DNA from: an uncultured Prevotella sp.
Lineage (GTDB): Bacteria; Bacteroidota; Bacteroidia; Bacteroidales; Bacteroidaceae
DNA: 64,000 nt
Assembly (NCBI GenBank): GCA_900550365.1
Contig: URRR01000004.1
Location: 78,899 to 142,898, forward strand
Direction: 5' to 3'
This document shows positions 8,381 to 17,669 of this stretch, one piece after another; positions within the stretch are counted from its first letter, which is position 1, and every line of letters starts with the position of its first letter. A program made the position numbers and the translations under genes. The notes under the pieces are model-generated. The model was given only the letters and a program-made list of their open reading frames with translations, ran no database searches and was not told where the DNA came from.

Positions 8381-10722
8381 TATCTGTTGGGAGTATCCCA
8401 AACCTTTGTCTCATTGCACGTTACGGTAACGGTCTTGCCGCCACATGACAGCACGAAGTCTCCCTTTTCAAGACGCCACTTGCCGTCATAACCCACGAAG
8501 GCGAGATCGTCGGCACTGAGCTTCATGGTCACCGTACGGGTCTCTCCCGGCTTAAGACTGATCTTCTCAAAGTTTCTCAGGCGGCGGTTGTCGGGGGTTG
8601 AGCTTGCCACGAGGTCACTCGAGAACAGCAGAACGCTCTCCTTGCCCTCTACTTTGCCGGTGTTGGTAACGTCTACCGACACCGTGATGACATCGCCCGG
8701 AGCAAAGACCGCCTTGTCAACCTTGATATCCGAGTAAGCGAACGTTGTGTAGCTGAGTCCGAAACCGAAAGGCCACTGCACGTCCATAACGGCGTCATAG
8801 TTATAGTTTCCGGCCATCTGACCCACGTTCTCGCACGGTTTGTAATCATAAGTAGCGAGCGAATTAATCCACTTAGGATACGTGTAAGGCATCTTTCCGC
8901 TGAAATTGGCGTCGCCGGCGAGCAGATTTGCCAGGGCGTCACCGCCGTAGTTGCCGGGCAACATCACGTTGATTACGGCCTTGGCCAGTGGCTCAATGTC
9001 GTTGATAATGCGCGGACGTCCCTCGTTGAGTACAAGAATTACGGGCTTGCCCGTGGCGGCGAGCGCCTTCACAAGGTTACGCTGGTTGGCCGACATGGTA
9101 AGGTCGTTAAGATTGCCGGGCGTCTCGCAGTAAGAGTTCTCACCCACACAAGCTATTATCACGTCAGCTCCGGCAGCCGCGGCGACGGCCTTTTCTGTCT
9201 CGGGAGCATTCTCCTCCCACCAGTTGTCGTTCTTATAAGGAGCGTATGTTACGCCCGGCTCATAGATGATGTTATCCTTCCCGAACTTGTTACACAGCGC
9301 CTCGTATATCGTGTTGTAAGCTCCGGCAAACTCGTCGGCACGGTGTCCCTGCCATGAATACGACCAACCGCCGTTCAGGCAGCGCATCGAGTTAGCGTTA
9401 GGACCGGCGAGAAGTATCTTCGTTCCCTTTGCCAAAGGCAGCAGATTGCCGTCGTTCTTCAGCAATACCTCGCCTTCTTCGGCAGCCTTGAGTGCCTCAG
9501 CAGCATGTTCTTCAGAGCCGAACCTAGTGTATCCGGTGATGTCCCAATACGGATTGTCAAACAGACCGAGGCGGTATTTCAGGCGAAGCACACGCGCAAC
9601 GGCGTCGTCAATGCGGCTCATGGGCACCTCGCCCTCCTCCACCAGTTCCTTAAGATACGTGCAGAAGCTCGTCTCGTAAGGCACCATAGACATGTCAATG
9701 CCGGCGTTGATGGCTATCTTTATCGCCTCTTTCTTCGTTGCCGCGATGTGGTCACGGGTGCAAAGGTTGTTGATGTCGGCCCAGTCGGTAACGATAAGTC
9801 CGTCCCAGTTAAGGTCGTTCTTGAGCCAGTCGGTCAGCAGTTCCTTGTTGGCATGGAACGGCATGCCGTTGTCAACGGCCGAGTTGACCATCACGCTCAG
9901 TGCCCCTGCACGCACGGCAGCCAGGTAAGGAGCAAAATGCTTCTCGCGGAGGTCGGCGCGGGGGATGGCCGACGGCGTGCGGTCCTTGCCTGACACGGGC
10001 ACCCCGTAACCCATGTAGTGCTTCACGCTGACCGCGACATTGTACGGCCCGATGTGGTTAGGGTCGTTACCCTGGAAGCCGAGCACGGCAGCCGTGCCCA
10101 TCTCAGCGTTCAGATAAGCGTCCTCACCATAGTTTTCCCACATGCGGGGCCAGCGCGGATCGCGGCCGAGATCTACCACCGGAGCATACGTCCAGGGTAT
10201 GCAGCTCGCACGGGTCTCGTAAGCTGAAATCTCAGCTCCACGCCTTACGAGCTCGCGGTTGAACGTAGCGCCCATGTTGACGCCCTGCGGAAACAGAGTG
10301 CCGTCAAGCGTATAAGTAGTGCCGTGGATTTCGTCAACGCCGTAGATACACGGTATGCCTATCTCCTTCATCGACTTTTCCTGTATCTGGCGGATAGCCT
10401 TGGCCCACACTTCCTTCTTCTGTGCCACGCTTAGAGGCACGTTGAGCAGCGAGCCCACCTTGTATTTGCCTATCACGGTGTCGAGCATCGCCTCGCTGAG
10501 GGTGAATCCGTCGCGGCTCTTCTCGAAGTCGGTCACCACGTCAATCGTTATCTCACACATCTGCCCTACTTTCTCTTCAAGGGTCATTTTGCCCAGCCAG
10601 TCCTGTATCTTAGCCTCGATAACAGGGTCTGGCTTGATTGCCGGAGCGGTCTGCCCCGCCGCTGACACGAAGGTGCCGGCACACAAAACCGTAGAAACAG
10701 CCATATTCCTTAACTTGTTCAT
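8380..10722 (-). CDS. GH3 beta-glycosidase (BglX-like), exported
   Basis: 780 residues, the usual size of three-domain GH3 enzymes. A signal peptide (1-23, ending SAAGQ) is followed by the GH3 barrel: YGVDEIHGTTY, DLGRDPRWPRMWENYGED, KHYMGYG (KH substrate motif), and the nucleophile aspartate in GLIVTDWADI (about D313). The alpha/beta sandwich (about 420-640) and a C-terminal fibronectin-III-like domain (about 670-770, TNTGKVEGKE) follow. Family role: removing non-reducing beta-glucosyl (or beta-mannosyl/xylosyl) units; here probably trimming gluco- or galactoglucomannan oligosaccharides in the periplasm. It is last in the leftward run of mannan genes, separated from the esterase gene by 361 bases of repeats, so it may have its own promoter; I see no clear -7 box. 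Confidence 0.88.
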   Translation of the reverse strand: MNKLRNMAVSTVLCAGTFVSAAGQTAPAIKPDPVIEAKIQDWLGKMTLEEKVGQMCEITIDVVTDFEKSRDGFTLSEAMLDTVIGKYKVGSLLNVPLSVAQKKEVWAKAIRQIQEKSMKEIGIPCIYGVDEIHGTTYTLDGTLFPQGVNMGATFNRELVRRGAEISAYETRASCIPWTYAPVVDLGRDPRWPRMWENYGEDAYLNAEMGTAAVLGFQGNDPNHIGPYNVAVSVKHYMGYGVPVSGKDRTPSAIPRADLREKHFAPYLAAVRAGALSVMVNSAVDNGMPFHANKELLTDWLKNDLNWDGLIVTDWADINNLCTRDHIAATKKEAIKIAINAGIDMSMVPYETSFCTYLKELVEEGEVPMSRIDDAVARVLRLKYRLGLFDNPYWDITGYTRFGSEEHAAEALKAAEEGEVLLKNDGNLLPLAKGTKILLAGPNANSMRCLNGGWSYSWQGHRADEFAGAYNTIYEALCNKFGKDNIIYEPGVTYAPYKNDNWWEENAPETEKAVAAAAGADVIIACVGENSYCETPGNLNDLTMSANQRNLVKALAATGKPVILVLNEGRPRIINDIEPLAKAVINVMLPGNYGGDALANLLAGDANFSGKMPYTYPKWINSLATYDYKPCENVGQMAGNYNYDAVMDVQWPFGFGLSYTTFAYSDIKVDKAVFAPGDVITVSVDVTNTGKVEGKESVLLFSSDLVASSTPDNRRLRNFEKISLKPGETRTVTMKLSADDLAFVGYDGKWRLEKGDFVLSCGGKTVTVTCNETKVWDTPNR

Positions 10723-10821
10723 ATTGTTATATTTATATTGATTTTCTTATGATTTCAAACGCCGTAGAAGCCTATCCTGCAAGGCATTTTTGGCCGCCTG
10801 CGTAACGCATTGATAATCAAC

Positions 10822-10915
10822 GCGTTGCAAAAGGCCGTCTTTTGGTCTGCAAAAGGTGGCCTTTTAGCGTGCAAAAGACGGCCTTTTGCAACGCCGTTTG
10901 CCGTCTCTTGGAAAG
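10822..10915. repeat. GGCCGTC repeat cluster 2
   Basis: Units CAAAAGGCCGTCTTTTGG, CAAAAGGTGGCCTTTTAG, CAAAAGACGGCCTTTTGC and a degenerate GCCGTTTGCCGTCTC follow one another at about 22-24 base intervals between the GH3 and esterase genes. Each unit is itself nearly palindromic. Confidence 0.85.
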
Positions 10916-10934
10916 AATTTAAAGAAGTCAGAGA

Positions 10935-11066
10935 AGTCATCACGCCCTAAAGGGCGTTGGAAGTTAAAACCAAAAGCCTTGAAGGTTTTAAGGTTTGAAG
11001 GTTTTGCGGTTTTAAGGTTTATCCGACAACCGCATAACCTCACAACCCAATAACCCGATAACCGCA
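10935..11066. repeat. 7-nt periodic inverted repeat 3' of esterase gene
   Basis: Tracts of AAGGTTTTAAGGTTTGAAGG type are followed by ATAACCTCACAACCCAATAA type, so the strand switches from purine/T-rich to its approximate complement and can fold back. It ends about 20 bases from the stop codon of the minus-strand esterase, a third example of this gene-end structure. Confidence 0.65.
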
Positions 11067-11083
11067 ATTATGAATTAAGAAAT

Positions 11084-12517
11084 TTACCACTCCCAGTCAT
11101 CGGTGCGGAAAGGCACGAGAGGCAGTCCTCGAAGGTTTGCGACGTTGCCCGGTGAATAGTCATGAAAGGCATAGCGCACGGCCACGGGCTGCTTCACCTT
11201 GTCGCATACCACGCGTATCTGATTCTTACCGAGCACCTCAGCCTTGGCCGGATAAAACTCATGGTCAGCTCCGGCAACCTCAAATCCCTGCATGTCTTTC
11301 ATGCGGTTGAAGCCGTTGTCGGCATGTATGAAACTGAGGGTAACCGTGTCGCCCTTTATCTCCATGGCCTTATATGCGGGGCAGTCGGCCTCGATGCCCT
11401 TCACTCCGTAGGTCTTTGCCAGAGCCTGATAAGCCAGGCGCGAGCCTACGGAGCGCTTGTCCTTGGGGTGAACATTCTCAGCCTCGTAAGGCTCTACAAG
11501 GTCGTTGGTGGATATCATGGCGCTGTTGGGAATCAAAGACTGCGCCCTATACTGTGCCTCACGCAGGAAGGCTGACGCGCGTCCCTCGTATTTGCCGAAC
11601 GGAGCAATCTCTACATAATAGAACGGCAGCTCGCCCATGCCCCACTCCTTGCGCCACAGTCCTACCATGGTGGCAAGCCTCTGGGCATAGGTCTTGTGCT
11701 TGCCTACGTTCGACTCGCCCTGATACCACAGAAAACCTTTGACCGTATATCCGGCCAGAGGATGCAGCATGCCGTTGTACATCAGCGTGGGGCTAAGGTA
11801 ATGCCACCAGTCGTGAGGCTCTTCCTTGCGTATGTCGCGCTTCAGGTCGATGTCGGGATACGTGGCGACGGTGTCACGCGGCAGCCAGCCTTCTACCATT
11901 GTGCCGCCCCAGCTGCAGTTGATTATTCCTACGGGGACGCCGAGCACGCGGTTAATCATCTGCGCGAAGAAGAACGCCGTGGCGCTGAAGCGCGGCGCGT
12001 TCTCGGGATTACACTCCTTCCACTTGCCCTGACAGCGGTCAACGGGCTTCAACTGGCCGTTCTTCTCGACGGTTGCCATGCGTATGCCCTTCCACTGTGA
12101 GGCCGTCGCTATTACCTCGTTGGCATCCTGTATGGGGCAGTTGTCAAAGCCGGCGAGGGGCATCTCCATGTTAGACTGCCCTGAGCAGAACCACACTTCG
12201 CCTATAAGCACGTTGCCGAGCGTCACCGCTCCGTCCTTGTCGGCTACCGTAACGGTCTGCGGAGTGTACGTTGCGGCGGGCGTCTTCACCGTGGCCGACC
12301 ACTTGCCTTGCCCGTCAGCTTCGGCCGTTACAGCCTCACCGCTCCACGAAACGGTAACCGTCACCGTGCCTTCTGGCGCAGCCCAGCCCCACAGCCGGGC
12401 GTCGGCCTGTTGCTGCAAAACCATGTTGTCACTGAAAATATCGGGCATATCTACCTTTGCCCAAGCTCCTCCATGCGCCAAAGCGCACAGGCATAATGCT
12501 ATTATCGTCTTTTTCAT
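11084..12517 (-). CDS. Sialate O-acetylesterase-type SGNH carbohydrate esterase
   Basis: 477 residues with a signal peptide (1-20, LCLCALAHGGAWA). An N-terminal beta domain (about 21-100) precedes the SGNH hydrolase core: the catalytic serine is in WFCSGQSNMEMPL (about residue 114), followed by INCSWGGTMVEGW, FLWYQGESNV and the histidine block ENVHPKDKRSVGSRLA. This family removes acetyl groups from sugars; sialate 9-O-acetylesterases and mannan/xylan acetylesterases share the fold. Lying 13 bases downstream of a CE2-like esterase inside a mannan operon, deacetylation of acetylated (galacto)glucomannan is the better guess than sialic acid. Confidence 0.82.
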   Translation of the reverse strand: MKKTIIALCLCALAHGGAWAKVDMPDIFSDNMVLQQQADARLWGWAAPEGTVTVTVSWSGEAVTAEADGQGKWSATVKTPAATYTPQTVTVADKDGAVTLGNVLIGEVWFCSGQSNMEMPLAGFDNCPIQDANEVIATASQWKGIRMATVEKNGQLKPVDRCQGKWKECNPENAPRFSATAFFFAQMINRVLGVPVGIINCSWGGTMVEGWLPRDTVATYPDIDLKRDIRKEEPHDWWHYLSPTLMYNGMLHPLAGYTVKGFLWYQGESNVGKHKTYAQRLATMVGLWRKEWGMGELPFYYVEIAPFGKYEGRASAFLREAQYRAQSLIPNSAMISTNDLVEPYEAENVHPKDKRSVGSRLAYQALAKTYGVKGIEADCPAYKAMEIKGDTVTLSFIHADNGFNRMKDMQGFEVAGADHEFYPAKAEVLGKNQIRVVCDKVKQPVAVRYAFHDYSPGNVANLRGLPLVPFRTDDWEW

Positions 12518-12530
12518 ATATTTTGATTTA

Positions 12531-13691
12531 TTACCAGTTCATAAGTTTTTTCAGATAAGCTGTCAGCTCGGCAGCCATCTTGCGGTGCTGCCTCATTGAC
12601 GGATGCCACGCCGCTCCGTAGCCTAAAGAGCCGGTCTGGGGCGTCAGGTCGAAGCGGTAAATATTGTTGTCGCCGCCTGCTTTCATCTCTGCCACAACCT
12701 TGTCAAGCGCCGCCTTCACGTCAACAAGCTGCCTGCCGTTGAGCATTACGCCGCTCAGCATCACTATCTTAGCGTCGGGATATACCTCGCGCAGATGTCT
12801 GACAAAGTTTCGGTAGCCGTCAGTTAAAAGGTTAACGTCATACTTATCCTCGCTGACATCATTTGTTCCGAGGTTTACGCATACCACATCGGGCACGTAA
12901 CGGCTGTGGTCCCACACCTCAGTGGTATCGAGAAACAGCGTCTGTTCATACATAGCGGGCATGCAGTCCTTGCTACCCGATGCCGGCGCGCCGTAGTTAC
13001 GGTACACGCCAATGCCCGAACGGGCTACCACAAGATGCTGGGCTGACAAGGCACGGGCCGTCAGCGCGGCGTAAGTATAGTAATGGTTCTCGGTCTCATA
13101 AGTAAAAGGAGCGTTGCGGTCGTCAGACTCTACGCCGTAACCGCAGGTTATCGAGTTGCCGATAAACTCTATCCGGCGGTCTGGCAGCACAGGAGACGCG
13201 GCAAGACTTTTGCCTTCATCAAGATAAAAACCTCTGAACTGGGGCTTGAACTCGTGGCCTTCAATGGCGTACATGATGCGCAGACGATGCACGCCGTCAG
13301 GCATACCCTCGGCCAAAGTCATGACAGAGTCAGTCTCAGAGAAATGCATACGGTAGGCCGGCAGACTGTCAATCTCTATCATAAAGTCACCGCTGCCGGG
13401 CTTGGCGGCCATCTTCAATGACGTCCCTTCAAAGTCCGCGAAGATGCTTACGCCCGGATATGTGAAGGCGGCGACGGCCGGATTGCGCCAGCTTACGCGC
13501 CCCATATAAGCGATACGGGGGTCGTCAGCCGGCACGAACACACCGTTTTTGTCTTGCGCACGTGCACATACCACGCTGCATAACAGCACAAACAGCAACG
13601 GCAGCAGCCTCTTGCGGTGTTCCAAAATACCATGCCCCACCCACAGATCAGCCGCAGGCAGGGCACGAACAAAACCAAATGCACTTTTCAT
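12531..13691 (-). CDS. CE2-like acetyl-mannan/xylan esterase (SGNH hydrolase)
   Basis: 386 residues. After a hydrophobic signal-like segment (about 27-44, LLPLLFVLLCSVVCARA) comes a jelly-roll domain (about 60-165), then an SGNH domain: IEFIGNSITCGYG with the nucleophile serine, CVNLGTNDVSEDKYD, and AAWHPSMRQHRKMA with the catalytic histidine. The order beta-sandwich then SGNH with the short HPS block is that of carbohydrate esterase family 2. The first ATG leaves about 26 residues before the hydrophobic core, long for a signal peptide, so a GTG at about codon 18 may be the real start. It follows the epimerase gene by 58 bases on the same strand. Confidence 0.85.
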   Translation of the reverse strand: MKSAFGFVRALPAADLWVGHGILEHRKRLLPLLFVLLCSVVCARAQDKNGVFVPADDPRIAYMGRVSWRNPAVAAFTYPGVSIFADFEGTSLKMAAKPGSGDFMIEIDSLPAYRMHFSETDSVMTLAEGMPDGVHRLRIMYAIEGHEFKPQFRGFYLDEGKSLAASPVLPDRRIEFIGNSITCGYGVESDDRNAPFTYETENHYYTYAALTARALSAQHLVVARSGIGVYRNYGAPASGSKDCMPAMYEQTLFLDTTEVWDHSRYVPDVVCVNLGTNDVSEDKYDVNLLTDGYRNFVRHLREVYPDAKIVMLSGVMLNGRQLVDVKAALDKVVAEMKAGGDNNIYRFDLTPQTGSLGYGAAWHPSMRQHRKMAAELTAYLKKLMNW

Positions 13692-13749
13692 ATGATTACA
13701 TCAAGCTATTCATTGAGCCGTCAGACCAACGCCGGACACAGGCCGGGCA

Positions 13750-14946
13750 TCAGTGGCCGAAGCGCTCGATTATCTCCATACACATACGGCCGTTATGGTA
13801 AGGACACTTCCAGAAGCCGGCCTTGTCATCCTTACGGTTCACCGACCCGTCAGGCATTATGCTCCAATGCCACTCCCCTTGCTCGCGGTCAACAAGCTTT
13901 TCCTTGATAAACTGCCAGCACTTCACGGCTGTGTCGAGGGCTTTTTCGTCGCCGAAATGCTGGTAAAGGTTCACGTGTCCGACAACGTTCTCGGCCTGAA
14001 CCCACCAGTGCAGCTCTCTGTCTGTCTTGTTCTTGTCAACGAAAGTCTCGTATATCATGCTTCCGTCGGCATTAAGACCCTCGTCGGCAGCCTGCGCTAT
14101 ATTCCTTATTATATGTTCAACCTCCTTCAGCAAAGGCTCGTCACCCAGCACAAGAGCCGCCTCATGTATCAGCCATGAGGCCTCGATGTCGTGGCCGTAA
14201 GATATTATCTCATCGGTAACCGTCCAGTCATTGTCAAAGAAAAGGTCAAGATGATAAGTCTTTCTGTTCAGTATCCGCTTGATAAAAAGCTCGATAAGAT
14301 TGCGCAACTGGCACTCAAGCCTTGCGTCTTTCCACACCCGGTAAAGGTTGGCATACGGCTCGAGGATGTGCAGATGGGTGTTCATCGTCTTGCTCATGTT
14401 CTCGTCCTTGTCGCTGAGACGCATGTCCTCAATGGACTGCCAGTCACGTGTGAAAGCCTCAACGTAGCCGTTACGCTCTTTGTCAAAGCTGTATTTCTCT
14501 ATCGTCTCAAACAGTCTCACGGCATAGTCGAGCGCCTCTTTGTCGCCCGTAGCACGCGCATACTCGCTCAATCCGTAGATGGCGAAGCCCAAAGCGTAAA
14601 TCTGTTTCTTGTCGTCAAGCGGCTTTCCGTCGGCATTAAGCGACCAATACACGCCGCCGAAGTCAGCGTCATAGAACTTATCTATAAGGTAACGCTTGGC
14701 CCGTGTGGCCGTCTCAAGATACTCAGGTTTGCCCAACAGGCGGTAAGCGGCTGAGAAAGTCCACAGTATGCGGCCGTTAAGTATCGCGCCTTTAGGTGCT
14801 TCAGGCTCAAGGACATCATTGCCGTCAATACGTCCGTAGAAGCCTCCGCGCACGTTGTCGGTCATCTTGTTCATCCAGAACAGCAGGATATTGCTCTCTA
14901 ACTCCGCCTTTACCTCATTACAAAGACTGGTTATTATCTCTTTCAT
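13750..14946 (-). CDS. Mannobiose/cellobiose 2-epimerase (AGE family)
   Basis: 398 residues, a cytoplasmic (alpha/alpha)6-barrel N-acylglucosamine 2-epimerase family protein without a signal peptide. Visible marks are GGFYGRIDGND near residue 35, SYGHDIEASWLIHEAA (about 240-255), WWVQAENVVGHVNLYQHFGD and EWHWSIMPDG, carrying the conserved histidines and tryptophans of the active site. In the known Bacteroides mannan route this enzyme turns beta-1,4-mannobiose into mannosylglucose, the substrate of GH130_1 phosphorylase; both neighbours needed for that are in this operon. Its start codon overlaps the end of the transporter gene by 29 bases, suggesting coupled translation. Confidence 0.9.
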   Translation of the reverse strand: MKEIITSLCNEVKAELESNILLFWMNKMTDNVRGGFYGRIDGNDVLEPEAPKGAILNGRILWTFSAAYRLLGKPEYLETATRAKRYLIDKFYDADFGGVYWSLNADGKPLDDKKQIYALGFAIYGLSEYARATGDKEALDYAVRLFETIEKYSFDKERNGYVEAFTRDWQSIEDMRLSDKDENMSKTMNTHLHILEPYANLYRVWKDARLECQLRNLIELFIKRILNRKTYHLDLFFDNDWTVTDEIISYGHDIEASWLIHEAALVLGDEPLLKEVEHIIRNIAQAADEGLNADGSMIYETFVDKNKTDRELHWWVQAENVVGHVNLYQHFGDEKALDTAVKCWQFIKEKLVDREQGEWHWSIMPDGSVNRKDDKAGFWKCPYHNGRMCMEIIERFGH

Positions 14947-16330
14947 TTGCTTGTTTACGTTTTAAGTTCAACTGTTCAATGATTTTCATTACTTTCTGTT
15001 CGCCCAGCGGATAGCACAGGATGAACACCACAGACACTACCGACGCGGCGGCCGGAAGCCAGCTGAGGAACATCTTTATGCCGTGTATCGTCTCGGGACT
15101 CTGCACCGCATTGGCGTGGAAACCGAAGTAAGAGAGCAACCATCCGGTAAGAGCCGTACCGATAGCCCAGCCGAACTTCTGGCTCATCGACGACGCACTG
15201 AATATCAGTCCGGTAGCGCGGTTGCCGGTGTTAAGCTCGGAATAGTCGGCGCAGTCTGCGTACATAGACCATAACAAGGGGAATATGCTGCCTGCGCACA
15301 TGCTGATAAGGCACTGGAATACAAATATAAGAACGAGGTCATCCTTATCAAACCAGAAGAAGATAACGCTCAACACGGCCGTCAGCAACATGGCAAGGGC
15401 GAACGTATGCTTCTTACCAATCTTGTTGCTTATCGGCGCAGCCAGCACCACTCCTATGATATTGGCTGCCTGTCCGACAGCAAGGAAGAGACCGCTGAGC
15501 ACGAACGACACGCCGAAAAGATTGACAGTATGGAAGTTATCCTCAACGATGTAATACTTAAAGTAGTACACCGCCGCACCGTCTCGTATCGAATTGAACA
15601 CCAAGGCAGATACTCCGGCCACGAAAAGAATCCACCACGGGTGGTTATGCAGCAGGTCCTTGATGTCTGTCTTGAGTGAAGTCTTCTTGTCATTGATAGG
15701 CTTCACGCGCTCCCTTGTCCACGAGAAGCACCCGAAAAAGAGGATAACGCACAGAACGGCGATGACCGCAGCCGCCATGAACCATCCCGTCTGCTGGTCG
15801 GCAGGCGCCTTGCTGTGGCCGCTGAAGGCATTGGCCATAGGCATGAAGAGCAGCAACGCGATGAAGCTGCCTACGTAAGCAAAGGTCATACGGAACGTTG
15901 ACAGCGTGTTACGTTCGCCCGGATTGGGGCTCATAACTCCCAGAAGAGAGGCGTAAGGCACGTTAATGGCCGAATAAACCATCATCATCAGCGAATAAGT
16001 AACGTATGCATAGACCAGTTTTCCTGTCAGTCCGAACGGCGGAGTGAAGAAAGTCATTGCCCCGACAACGCCGAACGGCACGGCAAGAAAGAGTATATAA
16101 GGACGGAACTTGCCCCAACGGCTGTCCGTACGGTCAGCGATGACGCCCACGATGGGGTCGAACACAGAGTCCCAGATACGTGTCACAAGGAACATTGTGC
16201 CCACCATGGCGGCGGGAAGTCCGAAAACGTCAGTGTAGAATATCATAAGATAAGCCCCGAAGAGCTTCCAGAACATCGACGAAGCCATGTCGCCGAAGCC
16301 GTAACCTATCTTTTCTCTTAACCGAATCAT
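14918..16330 (-). CDS. GPH-type sugar:cation symporter (MFS), mannobiose uptake
   Basis: 470 residues, 12 predicted membrane segments. The opening KIGYGFGDMASSMFWKLFGAY, the loop DRTDSRWGKFRPYILF and WSMYADCADYSELNTG are characteristic of the glycoside-pentoside-hexuronide symporter family (MelB/XynB relatives). Position between the epimerase and GH130 genes makes beta-mannobiose or manno-oligosaccharides the likely cargo across the inner membrane. This matches the transporter of the mannobiose-catabolism cluster described in Bacteroides fragilis. Substrate is inferred from context. Confidence 0.88.
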   Translation of the reverse strand: MIRLREKIGYGFGDMASSMFWKLFGAYLMIFYTDVFGLPAAMVGTMFLVTRIWDSVFDPIVGVIADRTDSRWGKFRPYILFLAVPFGVVGAMTFFTPPFGLTGKLVYAYVTYSLMMMVYSAINVPYASLLGVMSPNPGERNTLSTFRMTFAYVGSFIALLLFMPMANAFSGHSKAPADQQTGWFMAAAVIAVLCVILFFGCFSWTRERVKPINDKKTSLKTDIKDLLHNHPWWILFVAGVSALVFNSIRDGAAVYYFKYYIVEDNFHTVNLFGVSFVLSGLFLAVGQAANIIGVVLAAPISNKIGKKHTFALAMLLTAVLSVIFFWFDKDDLVLIFVFQCLISMCAGSIFPLLWSMYADCADYSELNTGNRATGLIFSASSMSQKFGWAIGTALTGWLLSYFGFHANAVQSPETIHGIKMFLSWLPAAASVVSVVFILCYPLGEQKVMKIIEQLNLKRKQANERDNNQSL

Positions 16331-16468
16331 CTTGTACTTAAATCATAATTCACGATTAACCTGTAATAATATTGAAGCGTAATTCATGGCGGAGGCGTGT
16401 TTTTCAGTCAGCATCCCCGCGGCGCCGGCCGCCTGTGCGGACAGTACCGCAGGGTTATGTCATGTGTC

Positions 16469-17647
16469 TCAGTCGTGGCGGAGCAGCTCCATGTTTCCGT
16501 CAATCAGCCGTTTAAGAGTCTCGACCGATGCCGAGGTGGTAAGCCCGTCCTCGGGGGTATTCATGCAATAGTCAACCAGTTTGCTGACGCTTGACACGGC
16601 CACATGCATGCGTGTGTCAGAAGATGCGTAATAGATGTACACCGTACCGTCTTCGTCAGCTATCCAGCCGTTTGAGAACAGAACGTTAGACACGTCGCCG
16701 ACGCGTTCTTCTCCCTCCGGCGCCATGAAGTAACCGCCGGGCGCGGCGATAACGCGTGTAGGATCGTCGAGAGCCGTCATGTACATGTAAAGCACGTAAC
16801 GCAGCCCCGCTGCACAGTTGCGCACGCCGTGAGCCAGGTGAAGCCAGCCCTCAGGAGTCTTGATAGGATGAGGACCTTCGCCGTTCTTCACCTCCTTGAT
16901 TGTGTGATAATGGCGCAGGTCTATAATCTTCTCCTCGGTTATCACGGCATTGGTTATATCGTCGACGAGCGCCCAGCCTATGCCTCCGCCGCTGCCGGTG
17001 TCAATGAATCCGTCCTGCGGACGTGTATAGAAAGCGTACTTTCCGTCAACGAACTCAGGGTGAAGCACAACGTTGCGCTGCTGGCTCTTGCACTTGATGT
17101 CAGGCAGGCGGTACCACGTCTTGAAGTCTTTGGTGCGCGCAATGGCGGCCGTAGCTGTAGCGGCCGACAGGTCGCCTGCGGGCGCGCTGTCGTCATGACG
17201 CTCGGCACAGAACACTCCGTAGACCCAGCCGTCCTCGTGGGCGGTTATGCGCATGTCGTAGATATTGGTGGCCGGCACGGTGTCATCGGGCATCGTTATG
17301 GGATAATCCCAGAAGCGGAAGTTGTCTACTCCGTTAGGACTTTCAGCCACGGCGAAGAACGACTTGCGGTCAGCGCCCTCCACACGCACCACAAGCAGAT
17401 ACTTGCCATGCCACTTTATGGCGCCCGAGTTAAGCGTGGCGTTCATGCCGATGCGCTCCATCAGGTACGGATTAGTAGCCTCGTTAAGGTCATAACGCCA
17501 GAACACGGGCGTATGGGCAGCCGTCAGTATGGGATATTTATAACGTGTATAAATACCGTTTGTGTGAGCTTCAGGCTCGTTTTTCCGTGTTATCAAAGCC
17601 TCATATTCAGTGAACAGGGCTTTCACTTTTTCATCAAACAAACTCAT
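16469..17647 (-). CDS. 4-O-beta-D-mannosyl-D-glucose phosphorylase (GH130_1)
   Basis: 392 residues, no signal peptide, five-bladed beta-propeller family. It splits mannosyl-beta-1,4-glucose with phosphate into mannose-1-phosphate and glucose. The catalytic acid aspartate is in TNIYDMRIT, which falls at residue 131, the number I recall for the Bacteroides fragilis enzyme. Phosphate-site and sugar-site stretches include CKSQQRNVVLHPEF, YTRPQDGFIDTGSGGGIGW and HLAHGVRNCAAGLRYVLYMY. Length and N-terminus (VKALFTEYEALITRKNE) fit GH130 subfamily 1 rather than mannobiose phosphorylases. It is second in the operon, 22 bases after the GH26 gene. Confidence 0.92.
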   Translation of the reverse strand: MSLFDEKVKALFTEYEALITRKNEPEAHTNGIYTRYKYPILTAAHTPVFWRYDLNEATNPYLMERIGMNATLNSGAIKWHGKYLLVVRVEGADRKSFFAVAESPNGVDNFRFWDYPITMPDDTVPATNIYDMRITAHEDGWVYGVFCAERHDDSAPAGDLSAATATAAIARTKDFKTWYRLPDIKCKSQQRNVVLHPEFVDGKYAFYTRPQDGFIDTGSGGGIGWALVDDITNAVITEEKIIDLRHYHTIKEVKNGEGPHPIKTPEGWLHLAHGVRNCAAGLRYVLYMYMTALDDPTRVIAAPGGYFMAPEGEERVGDVSNVLFSNGWIADEDGTVYIYYASSDTRMHVAVSSVSKLVDYCMNTPEDGLTTSASVETLKRLIDGNMELLRHD

Positions 17648-17669
17648 CGTTCTGTTATTTTTTATTGTT

